Assembly (NCBI RefSeq): GCF_003950315.1
Contig: NZ_NGJT01000013.1
Location: 1-64,000, forward strand
DNA: 64,000 nucleotides
Direction of reading: 5' to 3'
From: Vagococcus bubulae
Lineage (GTDB): Bacteria > Bacillota > Bacilli > Lactobacillales > Vagococcaceae
Made by a program: the position numbers and the translations under genes. Below the pieces are notes generated by a model. The model saw only the letters and a list, made by a program, of their open reading frames with translations, had not been told where the DNA came from and searched no databases. This document shows, in pieces, positions 45,384 through 54,749 of the stretch (its first letter is position 1; every line of letters begins with the position of its first letter).

Positions 45384-46041
45384 TTCGATACCCAACTCCT
45401 TTAACAGTCTGTATCACATCTGTTTGTATTTTTTTACGAATATTTTTGATATGCACATCAATCGTTCTTGGATCAATAAATTCATCATAGCCCCAATGAA
45501 CTGTTATCAACTCTTCTCTCGTAAATACTTTTCCTTGATTTAATAACATAGATTGTAGAATTTCAAACTCTCTAGACGTTAAATCAATCTGTTTATTGTC
45601 TTCATATAGTATGTAGTTATCTATTTCTATAGTTAATGAATCGTAGTTTAACGCTACTTGTTGATCCTCTACAGCTATCCTTCTTAATATGGCTTCAATT
45701 TTTAGTAGGAGAATATTTGTAGAAAAAGGCTTAACAACATAATCATCAATTTTTTTATTATAAAGGTTTATTTGTGTATATTCATCAGAAATAGCACTTA
45801 TCACAATAACTGGAATCTCACAAAAGTCACTTATTTCATCTAAAAACTGCTCTCCACTCATATCTGGTAACATCAAATCTAAAAGGATTAAATCATATTT
45901 TATCTCACTTAAAGACTTAATTCCTTCTTCAGCGGTAGAAAAAGTCCCTATCTGATAGTTTTCTTTTTTCAGGCTATAGCTAATGCTTTTGCGGATAGTA
46001 TCATTATCTTCTATTAATAAAATAGATGTCCTATCGCTCAT
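45367..46041 (-). CDS. OmpR-family response regulator
   Basis: The 224-residue protein has a receiver domain (LLIEDNDTI, phospho-acceptor Asp in LILLDLMLPDMSG, Lys in YVVKPF) and an OmpR-type winged helix (LTSREFEILQSMLLNQGKVF, then VDVHIKNIRKKI and the final VKGVGYRIEKK). It is the partner of the kinase gene that overlaps its end and likely controls the ABC genes of the same operon. AAGGTGGG precedes the ATG; that region shows chance or real pairing with sRNA 1. Confidence 0.93.
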   Translation of the reverse strand: MSDRTSILLIEDNDTIRKSISYSLKKENYQIGTFSTAEEGIKSLSEIKYDLILLDLMLPDMSGEQFLDEISDFCEIPVIVISAISDEYTQINLYNKKIDDYVVKPFSTNILLLKIEAILRRIAVEDQQVALNYDSLTIEIDNYILYEDNKQIDLTSREFEILQSMLLNQGKVFTREELITVHWGYDEFIDPRTIDVHIKNIRKKIQTDVIQTVKGVGYRIEKKR

Positions 46042-46053
46042 TTTTATCCCACC

Positions 46054-46689
46054 TTATTTTAACTCGACGAGCTGTTTATTTTGTATTGTCATCACAACAT
46101 CAGCTTTTTTATTTAATGAATTGTCATGAGTTACCATAATTATACACTTATCTTCTTTTTTTAACGACTCAAAAATGGACATAACATTCTCTGAATTCTG
46201 TCGGTCTAAGTTTCCTGTGGGTTCGTCAGCGATAATAATCTCTGTATCTAAAGCTAAAGCTCTAGCAATCGCTACTCGCTGTTGTTGCCCTCCTGACAAA
46301 GTAGAACAAGGTTCTTCGAGTGTCGTCCCGTGAAGATTTAAACGTTCAAGCGACGACAATAGTGTCTCTTGTGTGACTTTTTTACGGTGAATATCTAATG
46401 CAATATTGATGTTCTCAATAGGATTCAAGTAAGAGATTAAATTATATGACTGAAATACATAACTCATTTTCTTACGATAGATTTCAAAATTAGTAACCTC
46501 TTGGTCATGGAGAAATATTTTTCCTGATTGTTTATACTCCAAACCAGACATAACAGATAGTAGTGTCGACTTTCCTATTCCTGATTCCCCAACAATAGAA
46601 TATATTTTTCCTGATTCAAAGTTATAGTTGATATTATCTAGTATCTCTTGATTATTGTAACTATATGATATATTTTCTAATCGTAGCAT
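46054..46689 (-). CDS. ABC transporter ATP-binding protein (MacB/LolD type)
   Basis: The 211-residue ATPase has Walker A GESGIGKST, the Q-loop MSYVFQSYNLISYL, signature [15 protein letters not shown], Walker B IIIADEPTGNLD and switch His in MVTHD. It pairs with the FtsX-type permease encoded 11 bp upstream and stands 12 bp before the response regulator gene, all on one strand as an operon. Such systems often respond to and resist peptide antibiotics. Confidence 0.93.
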   Translation of the reverse strand: MLRLENISYSYNNQEILDNINYNFESGKIYSIVGESGIGKSTLLSVMSGLEYKQSGKIFLHDQEVTNFEIYRKKMSYVFQSYNLISYLNPIENINIALDIHRKKVTQETLLSSLERLNLHGTTLEEPCSTLSGGQQQRVAIARALALDTEIIIADEPTGNLDRQNSENVMSIFESLKKEDKCIIMVTHDNSLNKKADVVMTIQNKQLVELK

Positions 46690-46700
46690 AAATTATCTCC

Positions 46701-48092
46701 TTAATCTGTCGTTGATAATATTTGTTTTGGACTTTTTTTCACTATAGAATACGTTGGCAACACCGTTGATAAACAGATAATTCCAGTCAAAGTGACAAAA
46801 ATAATAGAAATACTTGATGTAGATATTTTTCTTGTCTGACTATCTATTTTAGGTTCTACTGAAAGCTCTGAATCAGTATCTTCTTCAAAATTAGGGCCTT
46901 TGAATGGTACGGTAGTTTCTGAAATACTTTCAGACATCGATTCATCCAATTTTTCATTAATCATAGTACTCATATTTGGCGTTACCACATATTTTGCAAA
47001 AGCCAACCCAATTAAAAAAGATACAATAAATATCATAAAAACCTCTATAAACATTTGAATTAATACATTCTTTTTATTCTCCCCTAACGATCTCAGTAAC
47101 CCAATCTCATATCGTCTTTCTCTTAGAGACATCAACATAATCAAAGCCATAATGATACTTGCTACAAAAAATACGACCACTTGGATGACTGAAAATGTTT
47201 TAGAAATCCCATCAACAATGTGACTCATAGCCTGGTATTGCTCATAGCTACTACTAAATTTTATCCCTTCGTAATCTTTACCATCTTGTAGTTCAGAAAA
47301 AAATAATTCTGTATCCATTGGATCTTTTAAATTAACTTTTATTTTAGAATAGTTAGCTAAATTACTTGATGTATCTCCTTGAAATTGGATTTTTTTTATT
47401 GCTGAAACAAGTTTACGATTGGAGTAAAATGTCTGGTTTTCTAATCTTTTTTGCACATCTGAATTATTATCAGATAGTTTGTAGATACCTACAATCTCCA
47501 CTAGAGTCTTGTCTGCATCATACAAACCGTAATCTGTCAATAAAGAAAGACTATCTCCAATGTCTAAATCTTCTTCATTAGCATATTCTTCAGAAACAAT
47601 GACTTTATTATTATCTTCTTCTGTTACATATCTCCCTTTTACTAGTTCTGTATCGGCTCTTGATATTGGTCTATTCTGACTATCCAATATTTCAATTGTA
47701 TTAGTAGGCTCGATGTAATCTTGTGACCCAGTATTATTATGAGAGGCCACTTCAGAATATTGTGTAGACACATCTGCAGACCCATATGCAGAAAATTCTT
47801 TAACATAATCTGATTTTTTTACTTTTTCAACTAACTCATCATCAATTGGTTTACTTGTTGAATTTTGTCCTCCAGTCATCATGTCCTTCATCAAGCTATC
47901 CAAATCAGTTTCAATGGTTGCAATAGGATTTACCTCTTTTTTAGCACTGTTCAACATATCTTGTAAGGAATTTTTTATAACTGAACCTGATATTAAACAA
48001 ATCACGACTATTAAAAATAATAAAAACAGTATACTTGTTCGTTTCTTTAACTTTTTTAAGCTTTGGATACTTCTTTTTAAAATAATCATCAT
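46701..48092 (-). CDS. FtsX-like ABC permease (MacB type)
   Basis: The 463-residue permease has one N-terminal membrane helix (about 15-37), a large extracellular MacB_PCD-like domain (about 40-300), then three further helices (about 300-440); an acidic insert (VPFKGPNFEEDTDSELS) lies before the last one. The FtsX motif LMSLRERRYEIGLLRSLGE is clear. Start at 48092 or 48089, directly behind GGGAGGG; the longer frame has no ribosome-binding site. It is first in the operon permease-ATPase-regulator-kinase. Confidence 0.9.
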   Translation of the reverse strand: MMIILKRSIQSLKKLKKRTSILFLLFLIVVICLISGSVIKNSLQDMLNSAKKEVNPIATIETDLDSLMKDMMTGGQNSTSKPIDDELVEKVKKSDYVKEFSAYGSADVSTQYSEVASHNNTGSQDYIEPTNTIEILDSQNRPISRADTELVKGRYVTEEDNNKVIVSEEYANEEDLDIGDSLSLLTDYGLYDADKTLVEIVGIYKLSDNNSDVQKRLENQTFYSNRKLVSAIKKIQFQGDTSSNLANYSKIKVNLKDPMDTELFFSELQDGKDYEGIKFSSSYEQYQAMSHIVDGISKTFSVIQVVVFFVASIIMALIMLMSLRERRYEIGLLRSLGENKKNVLIQMFIEVFMIFIVSFLIGLAFAKYVVTPNMSTMINEKLDESMSESISETTVPFKGPNFEEDTDSELSVEPKIDSQTRKISTSSISIIFVTLTGIICLSTVLPTYSIVKKSPKQILSTTD

Positions 48093-48181
48093 TATCCCTC
48101 CCCAAAAAAATCTTATCATAGCTAAGTGGATTCAAAATGGAGCCTATATGAAGTTCAAATGAAGTTGGTTTTTTAAGTATA

Positions 48182-48217
48182 CAAAAAGCCAAAGACAAAA
48201 AACTATCTTTGGCTAAC
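48182..48217 (-). terminator. Terminator of the MFS gene
   Basis: On the minus strand AGCCAAAGA and TCTTTGGCT form a 9-bp stem followed by TTTTTG. Confidence 0.85.
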
Positions 48218-48230
48218 TCTATTTATATAT

Positions 48231-49691
48231 TTATTCTTTTTCTTGAAAATAGTTGAGCACATAAGACGCAATAACTAAAAACAAACCAATTAAAAATACA
48301 TTATGAATGCTATTATATAAAATATCTCTTAATCCACCAATTAGTTCGATTGGTAACTCTGATGCGGTATGTGGATTGATTAGCTCATTCATCATATCTT
48401 TTGTTGCCCCTGGAACCACGCTACTTTCTAGCTGTGTATCCATCGTTTTGTTTAATGCTAAACCAAAAATTGAAATCATAATTGTTTGTCCAATGGTACG
48501 AGATAACGTAAAAAATGATGTCGCAACACCTGTAAATTGCTCCGAGACAGAAGTTTGAGCTAAAACAGTTAATAAAGTCATCGTCATCCCAAATCCTATC
48601 CCCATAATTCCAGAGAAAACCAAGAACAGTCCATATGGTGTTCCTTTATCTACTAACGTTAAGAAAACAGAACCAATTAATATTGGCAACATACTAATGA
48701 CAATCGCTAAACAATGGTGCCATTTTTTCATCGCCCGTCCTCCGGCAAATGAACCGAACATCCAAATAACTGACATAGGAGCCAATACAATTCCCCCTAA
48801 TGCAGCAGATTTCCCAACAACACCTTGCATCCACATAGGAATATAGACCTCTACTCCCATTAAAAATCCACTGATTAATGCTGCAATTAAGTTCACCAAT
48901 ACAAAGGTGCGATTTTTGAAAAGGTCGAGGGGAATAACTGGGTCTTGTGCTCTTTTTTCTGTTCTTACAAACAATACCAAACTTAGAATAAAAATTGCAA
49001 AAGCAATGACTGTAATCAAATTAAAACCATCATTGATTTTTTGAACACCATACAATAATGACAGTAACATAGTCATCATATAAAAACTGCCCATGTAATC
49101 AATCGGACTTTTTTCGACCTCTCTTTTATCTTCTATCAAATAAATCCAAACTAAAATCATTAAAATAATGCCTATTGGAACATTAATTAAGAAAATCCAA
49201 TGCCAACTTAAAGCATCCACTATAAAACCACCTGCCAGTGGACCCACAATACTGGCAATCCCCCAAGCTGCACTATTTAACCCCAATACGCCAGCTCGTT
49301 TATCAACAGGATAAATATCTGCAATAATCGTTAAAGATACTGGAACAATCGAACCTGCTCCTATCCCTTGTATGGCACGAAAAATAATCAACTGAATCAT
49401 ATTTTGACTCATTCCTGATAAAGCAGAACCAATAATAAAAATAAATACACCAATCAAATAAATCGGTTTTCTCCCAATTTTATCAGCTAATTTCCCATAA
49501 ATAGGTGTCATCATAGCATTTGTTAATAAATAAATAGAAAAAACCCAGTTCATAATACTAATTCCTTTTAATGACCCAACGATTGTTGGCATAGCTGTTG
49601 AGACAATCGTTCCTTCAACTGCTGTCATAAACGTAGCGATAAATACACACGCTGTGATAATTTTAACATTTGTTTCTCTTTTTTGTTGCAT
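48231..49691 (-). CDS. MFS multidrug transporter, DHA2 family (EmrB/QacA type)
   Basis: The 486-residue protein has about 14 membrane helices. Motif A reads GKLADKIGRKPIYLIG, motif C-like GLNSAAWGIASIVGPLAGG, and the early ATFMTAVEGTIVSTAMPTI with its acidic residue in helix 1 is typical of DHA2 exporters. It likely exports drugs or toxic organic compounds by proton antiport. GAGGAGG precedes the ATG. No adjacent regulator gene is visible; an inverted repeat at 49706-49756 lies just upstream. Confidence 0.9.
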   Translation of the reverse strand: MQQKRETNVKIITACVFIATFMTAVEGTIVSTAMPTIVGSLKGISIMNWVFSIYLLTNAMMTPIYGKLADKIGRKPIYLIGVFIFIIGSALSGMSQNMIQLIIFRAIQGIGAGSIVPVSLTIIADIYPVDKRAGVLGLNSAAWGIASIVGPLAGGFIVDALSWHWIFLINVPIGIILMILVWIYLIEDKREVEKSPIDYMGSFYMMTMLLSLLYGVQKINDGFNLITVIAFAIFILSLVLFVRTEKRAQDPVIPLDLFKNRTFVLVNLIAALISGFLMGVEVYIPMWMQGVVGKSAALGGIVLAPMSVIWMFGSFAGGRAMKKWHHCLAIVISMLPILIGSVFLTLVDKGTPYGLFLVFSGIMGIGFGMTMTLLTVLAQTSVSEQFTGVATSFFTLSRTIGQTIMISIFGLALNKTMDTQLESSVVPGATKDMMNELINPHTASELPIELIGGLRDILYNSIHNVFLIGLFLVIASYVLNYFQEKE

Positions 49692-49705
49692 GGTTTCCTC
49701 CTCAA

Positions 49706-49756
49706 AATAATAATCCTTATCAGCATAAATGGTTGCCTAATAAGGATTATTGATAG
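49706..49756 (-). other. Inverted repeat between metK and the MFS gene
   Basis: AATAATCCTTAT and ATAAGGATTATT face each other across about 20 bases. It may terminate metK transcription (a T-rich stretch follows on the minus strand) or act as an operator for the MFS gene. Confidence 0.55.
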
Positions 49757-49764
49757 TATTGTTT

Positions 49765-50952
49765 TTATTTAGTTAAAAATTGTTTTAATTCATCCACTTT
49801 ATCCGTTTTTTCCCACGTAAAGTCTTCGTCATCACGACCAAAATGACCATATGCAGCTGTCTTTTTATAAATCGGACGTCTTAAATCCAACATGTTTATG
49901 ATACCAGTTGGCGATAGATTAAACAAGGACCTTACAGCAGCAATCAATTCTGATTCTTTATATGGACTTGTCCCAAATGTTTCAATTGATATTGAGACAG
50001 GTTGTGCCACCCCAATAGCATAAGCTAATTGCACTTCACATTTTGTCGCAAGTTTTGCAGCAACAATGTTTTTCGCAATATAACGCGCGGCATAACTAGC
50101 TGAACGATCCACTTTTGTCGCATCTTTTCCAGAAAATGCTCCACCACCATGGCGAGCGTATCCTCCATACGTATCTACGATAATTTTTCGACCGGTTAAA
50201 CCAGAATCCCCCTGAGGACCGCCAATAACAAAACGACCTGTTGGATTGATATAATATTTAGTCTTTTCATCAAGTAATTCACTAGGAATCACTTCATTTA
50301 TGACTAGCTCTGTGACATCTTTTTGAATCATTTCTAACGTGGTATCTTCATCGTGTTGTGTACTCACAACGATTGCGTCAACACGTAATGGATTGCCTTC
50401 TTCATCATATTCAACTGTCACTTGAGATTTAGCATCTGGACGTAAATAAGATAGCGTCTCATTTTTTCTTAGTTCAGATAATTTGTGTGTGATTCTATGA
50501 CTTAGAGCAATTGGTAAAGGCATTAATTCTGGTGTTTCATCAATAGCAAATCCAAACATTAATCCTTGATCTCCAGCACCTAAATCTTCTTCACTAGTTG
50601 AGGTTTCACGTGTTTCAAGTGATGCATCAACTCCTTGTGCAATATCTGGTGACTGCTCGTCAATGGCAACCATGACCGCACATGTGTCTCCGTCAAAACC
50701 ATATTTCGCACGTGTATACCCAATGCCTTTTATCGTATCTCTCACTACTTTTTGAATATCAACATAAGCACTTGTGGTAATTTCTCCAAATACTAAGACC
50801 AATCCTGTTGTAACACTTGTTTCACAAGCTACTCGAGCCATTGGGTCCTTTTCTAGTATCGCATCTAATATCGCGTCACTTATTTGGTCTGCTACTTTGT
50901 CAGGATGTCCTTCCGATACAGACTCTGACGTAAATAATTTTCTTTCTTCCAT
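49765..50952 (-). CDS. metK: S-adenosylmethionine synthetase
   Basis: The 395-residue enzyme shows all MetK signatures: [20 protein letters not shown] at the start, [36 protein letters not shown] and GGGAFSGKD. It makes SAM from methionine and ATP in the cytoplasm. The ribosome-binding site GGGGGA is part of a SAM-III riboswitch, giving feedback by the product at translation. Confidence 0.98.
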   Translation of the reverse strand: MEERKLFTSESVSEGHPDKVADQISDAILDAILEKDPMARVACETSVTTGLVLVFGEITTSAYVDIQKVVRDTIKGIGYTRAKYGFDGDTCAVMVAIDEQSPDIAQGVDASLETRETSTSEEDLGAGDQGLMFGFAIDETPELMPLPIALSHRITHKLSELRKNETLSYLRPDAKSQVTVEYDEEGNPLRVDAIVVSTQHDEDTTLEMIQKDVTELVINEVIPSELLDEKTKYYINPTGRFVIGGPQGDSGLTGRKIIVDTYGGYARHGGGAFSGKDATKVDRSASYAARYIAKNIVAAKLATKCEVQLAYAIGVAQPVSISIETFGTSPYKESELIAAVRSLFNLSPTGIINMLDLRRPIYKKTAAYGHFGRDDEDFTWEKTDKVDELKQFLTK

Positions 50953-50954
50953 CT

Positions 50955-51030
50955 TTCATTCCCCCTAAATATAGTCGGTTACAAGGCATCTTTACACGAG
51001 ATGTAAATCCTATCGGGAATCTTGCAACAT
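50955..51030 (-). ncRNA. SMK box (SAM-III) riboswitch of metK
   Basis: On the minus strand the order is TTGCAAGATTCCCGATAGGA, TTTACATC, AGATGCCTTGTAACCGACT and GGGGGAATG, matching the SMK-box consensus of lactic acid bacteria. The TTCCC segment can pair with the GGGGGA ribosome-binding site when SAM is bound, and CAAG pairs with CTTG in the alternate stem. A -10-like TATACT precedes it. Confidence 0.9.
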
Positions 51031-51083
51031 AAATTAGTATAGCAGATTTTTTCCTTTTTACCTACTTAATTCACCCTATAATC

Positions 51084-51112
51084 TTGACCTTTTTACCTTA
51101 TTGCCATAAAGT
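51084..51112 (+). promoter_or_regulatory. Putative promoter of the membrane protein gene at 51145
   Basis: TTGACC (51084-51089), 17 bp, TAAAGT (51107-51112). Confidence 0.5.
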
Positions 51113-51144
51113 ATTATTATCAATAACATACAAGGAGATATACT

Positions 51145-51906
51145 TTGCAACCAAAACCAACTTTGTGGAAAAATATTCCACTCACCTTCCTTATTGCCAT
51201 TTTACAAACAGTCATTTCATTGATTCCTGGCATTTTATTTTTAAAAAACAGTAGCCATGGTGCCTTAATTTTAAATTACATGATTCTCTATTTATTAATA
51301 AGCGACTTTTTTCAATTAGTTGGGAAAAATACTTATAAAAAAGGGAAATCCATGCCTCTAGCAATTTACGGAATCAAACTTATCATTAGTGCAGTTTTAA
51401 TCTATCTTATTATCCAACAAACAGCGATTCAATTTGGGATAATTTTATTAGCTTATGAACTCTTTCAAATGATGATTTTTTCAAAACAATTTTACTATGT
51501 TGACTCACTTTTTTATTCGTTTACCAACGCTTTTTTTAAAGGAATTGTGTTTAATCAACTATTAACAATTAGTTATCCATTTGATTATGATTTTGAATTG
51601 ATTAAACCCTTTATTTTCTCATTTTTAATTGTATTATTTTTAACCATCTTTACTCAAGGAATGTACTCGTATCTCTCAAGACAACCAATTTTCTTATTCC
51701 TTGGTGTACTATCTCTAGCTGGAACTTATTATCTCGCAATACAACATTACCTGTATCAACAGCTAGATACTTGGAAGTTAGTTTCTTTTATTGCTGCTAC
51801 TATCATCTCATTTTTCTTGTTCATGAAAACAAAAAAGGCCAAAAAGAAAGAGTTTATCCTCAATCTTTTTGCCTTAGCTAGCTTAATTATCTACTATATC
51901 CAATAA
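51145..51906 (+). CDS. Hypothetical polytopic membrane protein
   Basis: A 253-residue hydrophobic protein with about seven to eight predicted helices and a final Lys-rich loop (MKTKKAKKKEF) before the last helix. No family motif is recognised. It uses a TTG start with AAGGAG seven bases upstream, and no ATG is available nearby. Function unknown; it stands alone between metK (divergent) and deoD (convergent). Confidence 0.78.
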   Translation: MQPKPTLWKNIPLTFLIAILQTVISLIPGILFLKNSSHGALILNYMILYLLISDFFQLVGKNTYKKGKSMPLAIYGIKLIISAVLIYLIIQQTAIQFGIILLAYELFQMMIFSKQFYYVDSLFYSFTNAFFKGIVFNQLLTISYPFDYDFELIKPFIFSFLIVLFLTIFTQGMYSYLSRQPIFLFLGVLSLAGTYYLAIQHYLYQQLDTWKLVSFIAATIISFFLFMKTKKAKKKEFILNLFALASLIIYYIQ

Positions 51907-51944
51907 AAAACGAGTAAGAAATTCTCCCTTACTCGTTTTTTAAT
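51905..51944. terminator. Bidirectional terminator
   Basis: AAAAAACGAGTAAG pairs perfectly with CTTACTCGTTTTTT; between the membrane protein gene and deoD. Confidence 0.93.
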
Positions 51945-52655
51945 TTAATCTTCTTTAATTAATGTCTCTAAACCAACTATCATCATCTCATTAAAAGTGG
52001 TTTGACGTTCTTCTGAGGTGGTTTCTTCACCAGTAATCATGTGATCACTAACCGTCATCAAAGCAAGAGCTTGAACGTTATATTTAGCTGCTAAGTAATA
52101 AAGCACAGCTGCTTCCATCTCAACACCTAACACACCATGTTTACCTAATTTAAAAACTTCAGTTAGATCATCTTGGTAGAATGTATCATTTGATAACACA
52201 TTCCCAACATGAATATTAAACCCTTTTTCTTTGGCGATATCATACGCTGTTGTTAATAAATCAAAATCAGCAATTTGTGGAAAATCAAAATTTGGAAAAT
52301 CTTTGCGAATAATTGCTGAATTGGTCGCTGCTGCTTGAGCTAACACTAAATCTCTCACATGAACGTCTTCACGAATCGCACCACAAGTACCCACGCGTAA
52401 TAATTTTTTTACATCATACTCTCGAATTAATTCATTCGCATAAATCGCTGCTGAAGGCATTCCCATACCTGTTCCTTGAACAGATACTTTATGTCCTTTA
52501 TACGTTCCAGTATATCCTAACATCCCACGAACTTCATTGTAACACTTAGGATCTTCTAAAAATGTTTCGGCAATATATTTCGCTCTTAATGGGTCTCCTG
52601 GAAGTAAAATCTTATCTGCGATTTCTCCCTTTTTTGCACCAATATGTACGCTCAT
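51945..52655 (-). CDS. deoD: Purine-nucleoside phosphorylase, DeoD type
   Basis: The 236-residue enzyme has the hexameric-PNP pattern: [42 protein letters not shown] and [13 protein letters not shown], with the catalytic Asp in TVSDHMITG. It splits purine (deoxy)nucleosides with phosphate, including adenosine, which PunA does not use well. It is the last gene of the nucleoside cluster, 17 bp after punA. AAAGGAG precedes the ATG. Confidence 0.96.
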   Translation of the reverse strand: MSVHIGAKKGEIADKILLPGDPLRAKYIAETFLEDPKCYNEVRGMLGYTGTYKGHKVSVQGTGMGMPSAAIYANELIREYDVKKLLRVGTCGAIREDVHVRDLVLAQAAATNSAIIRKDFPNFDFPQIADFDLLTTAYDIAKEKGFNIHVGNVLSNDTFYQDDLTEVFKLGKHGVLGVEMEAAVLYYLAAKYNVQALALMTVSDHMITGEETTSEERQTTFNEMMIVGLETLIKED

Positions 52656-52672
52656 TCTCTAGTCTCCTTTAA

Positions 52673-53488
52673 TTATAATTTTTCTAGTGTACGTTTTACT
52701 AGTTCTTTAAAATCTGCTTTTACTCGTTCTGTTGTTTCAACCACTTCTTCATGGTTCAAATTAGCCTGCATACCTGCTGCTAAGTTTGTCACACAGGTAA
52801 TACCTAATACTTTCATTGACATATGATTTGCTACAATCACTTCAGGAACTGTTGACATACCAACAGCATCAGCACCCATTACACGAGCCATACGTACTTC
52901 TGCTGGTGTTTCATAAGTTGGTCCTGAAAATCCCATATACACACCTTTTTGTAAGTGAATAGACAATTCTTGTGCCACTTTTTTGGTTACATCACCATAT
53001 TCTTTGTTGTAAGCTTCTGACATATCAGGGAAACGTGGACCTAAATCTTCTTCGTTTAATCCCATCAAAGGGTTGTCTCCTGTAAAGTTAATTTGATCAG
53101 TAATTAACATCAAATCACCAGGTGAAAAACTTGTATTCACCCCACCAGCCGCATTTGTGACAATTAACGAGTCAGCTCCTAATGCTTTCATCACGCGTAC
53201 TGGAAACGTAACTGTTTGCATTGAATGGCCTTCATAATAATGGAAACGCCCTTGCATTGCCAATACTTTTTTACCTGATAATGTTCCATAAACTAATTGT
53301 CCGGCATGACCAACAACAGTTGATACTGGAAAATTTGGAATGTCTTCATAAGGAATCACGACACGATCCGTAATTTCGTCAGCTAGTTCGCCTAATCCTG
53401 AACCTAAGATTAATCCAAAATCAACGGCTCCTACCCCTGCATCTTTAATAAATTGTGATGTTGCTGCTAATTTTTCGCTTAATGACAT
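52673..53488 (-). CDS. punA: Purine-nucleoside phosphorylase, trimeric PunA/PupG type
   Basis: The 271-residue enzyme has the trimeric PNP motifs: LILGSGLGELADEI, GRFHYYEGHSM, VTNAAGGVN, GPTYETPAEVRM and GADAVGMSTVPEV. It phosphorolyses guanosine, inosine and their deoxy forms. Having both PNP types broadens purine salvage. It lies between deoB (13 bp upstream) and deoD. Confidence 0.96.
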   Translation of the reverse strand: MSLSEKLAATSQFIKDAGVGAVDFGLILGSGLGELADEITDRVVIPYEDIPNFPVSTVVGHAGQLVYGTLSGKKVLAMQGRFHYYEGHSMQTVTFPVRVMKALGADSLIVTNAAGGVNTSFSPGDLMLITDQINFTGDNPLMGLNEEDLGPRFPDMSEAYNKEYGDVTKKVAQELSIHLQKGVYMGFSGPTYETPAEVRMARVMGADAVGMSTVPEVIVANHMSMKVLGITCVTNLAAGMQANLNHEEVVETTERVKADFKELVKRTLEKL

Positions 53489-53501
53489 GTTATAGTCTCC
53501 C

Positions 53502-54671
53502 TTATTTCAATAATTCTAAAAAACTTTTTCCGTTTTCAGTTGGTTTAACATCAAAGTTATCTGCAATTGTCGCAGAGATGTCTGAATAGTATCCTTGTGG
53601 TAATTGACCATGGCCTTGCATTTTTTTACTATAAGCAAGTAATGGTACATATTCACGAGTATGATCAGTTCCTGGGAATGTTGGATCATTTCCGTGGTCT
53701 GCTGTAATTAATAATAAATCATCTTCTTGCATATTAGCATAAATTTCAGGTAAGCGAGCATCAAATTCTTCTAGCGCTTTTGCATAACCTGGTGTATCTC
53801 TTCTATGACCAAATAATGCATCAAAATCAACTAAGTTAGTAAAACTTACTCCCTCAAAATCTTGTTTCATCACATCTAATAATTTATCCACACCATCCAT
53901 ATTTGAAGCAGTACGGATTGCTTCTGTCATACCTTGACCGTTAAAGATATCGTTGATTTTACCAACTGCAATAACATCTTTACCTGCGTCTTTCAATTCA
54001 TTTAAAACAGTACGACCAAATGGATCAAGTGCATAGTCATGACGATTAGCGGTACGTTTAAAGTTACCAGGTTCACCTAAATAAGGTCTCGCAATAATAC
54101 GACCAATCATATATGGATCATCTTTTGTAATCTCACGAGTATACTCACAGATTTTGTATAATTCTTCTAACGGAATCACGTCTTCATGAGCAGCAATTTG
54201 TAACACAGGATCAGCTGATGTATAGATAATCAAATCACCTGTTTTCATTTGTTCTTCACCAAAATCTTCAATTACTTGTGTGCCACTATATGGTTTATTG
54301 GCTCCCATAATAATACCGCGACCTGAAAATTCAGTGATTTTATCTAATAAGTCTTGAGGAAATCCTTCTGGAAAGACTCTAAAAGGTGTTTGAATGTTTA
54401 ATCCAGCAATTTCCCAATGGCCAGTCATTGTGTCTTTACCAACAGAAACTTCTTCTAATTTAGTTGCATAACCCTTGTGGTCTTCAATTGCTTTTACCCC
54501 TTTTAATGGTTCAATTGTTCCAAGACCTAATTCTTCCATATTTGGCACATGTAAGCCATGCTCAGCTATATGACCTAGTGTGTGACTACCAACATCGCCA
54601 AATTTTTCAGCATCTGGTGCTTCACCAATTCCTACAGAATCTAGTACTACTAAATGAATTCTTTTAAACAT
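53502..54671 (-). CDS. deoB: Phosphopentomutase
   Basis: The 389-residue enzyme of the alkaline phosphatase superfamily has the metal sites [25 protein letters not shown], the DALFGHRRD region and [21 protein letters not shown]. It converts (deoxy)ribose 1-phosphate, made by the phosphorylases, into the 5-phosphate. AAGGA is six bases before the ATG at 54671; the frame extends six codons through the ribosome-binding site but not as coding. A hairpin separates it from the permease gene. Confidence 0.97.
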   Translation of the reverse strand: MFKRIHLVVLDSVGIGEAPDAEKFGDVGSHTLGHIAEHGLHVPNMEELGLGTIEPLKGVKAIEDHKGYATKLEEVSVGKDTMTGHWEIAGLNIQTPFRVFPEGFPQDLLDKITEFSGRGIIMGANKPYSGTQVIEDFGEEQMKTGDLIIYTSADPVLQIAAHEDVIPLEELYKICEYTREITKDDPYMIGRIIARPYLGEPGNFKRTANRHDYALDPFGRTVLNELKDAGKDVIAVGKINDIFNGQGMTEAIRTASNMDGVDKLLDVMKQDFEGVSFTNLVDFDALFGHRRDTPGYAKALEEFDARLPEIYANMQEDDLLLITADHGNDPTFPGTDHTREYVPLLAYSKKMQGHGQLPQGYYSDISATIADNFDVKPTENGKSFLELLK

Positions 54672-54703
54672 TACAATTCCTTCTTCCAAGTCATTTTTAT
54701 ATT

Positions 54704-54741
54704 TTAAAACCTTCCTCTTTTTAGAGGAGCTAGAGGAAGGA
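54704..54741 (-). terminator. Intercistronic hairpin before deoB
   Basis: On the minus strand CCTTCCTCT (54740-54732) pairs with AGAGGAAGG (54718-54710) around a 13-base loop containing CTCCTC, followed by TTTT. It probably gives partial termination or RNA stabilisation between the transporter and catabolic genes. Confidence 0.65.
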
Positions 54742-54749
54742 ATTAATTA

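Noticed and set aside
45367-46041. This OmpR-family regulator as the CiaR-type activator of the sRNAs
   Set aside because: It is tied to the ABC operon and nothing in the sequence links it to the TTTAAG repeats; the real regulator is probably elsewhere in the genome.
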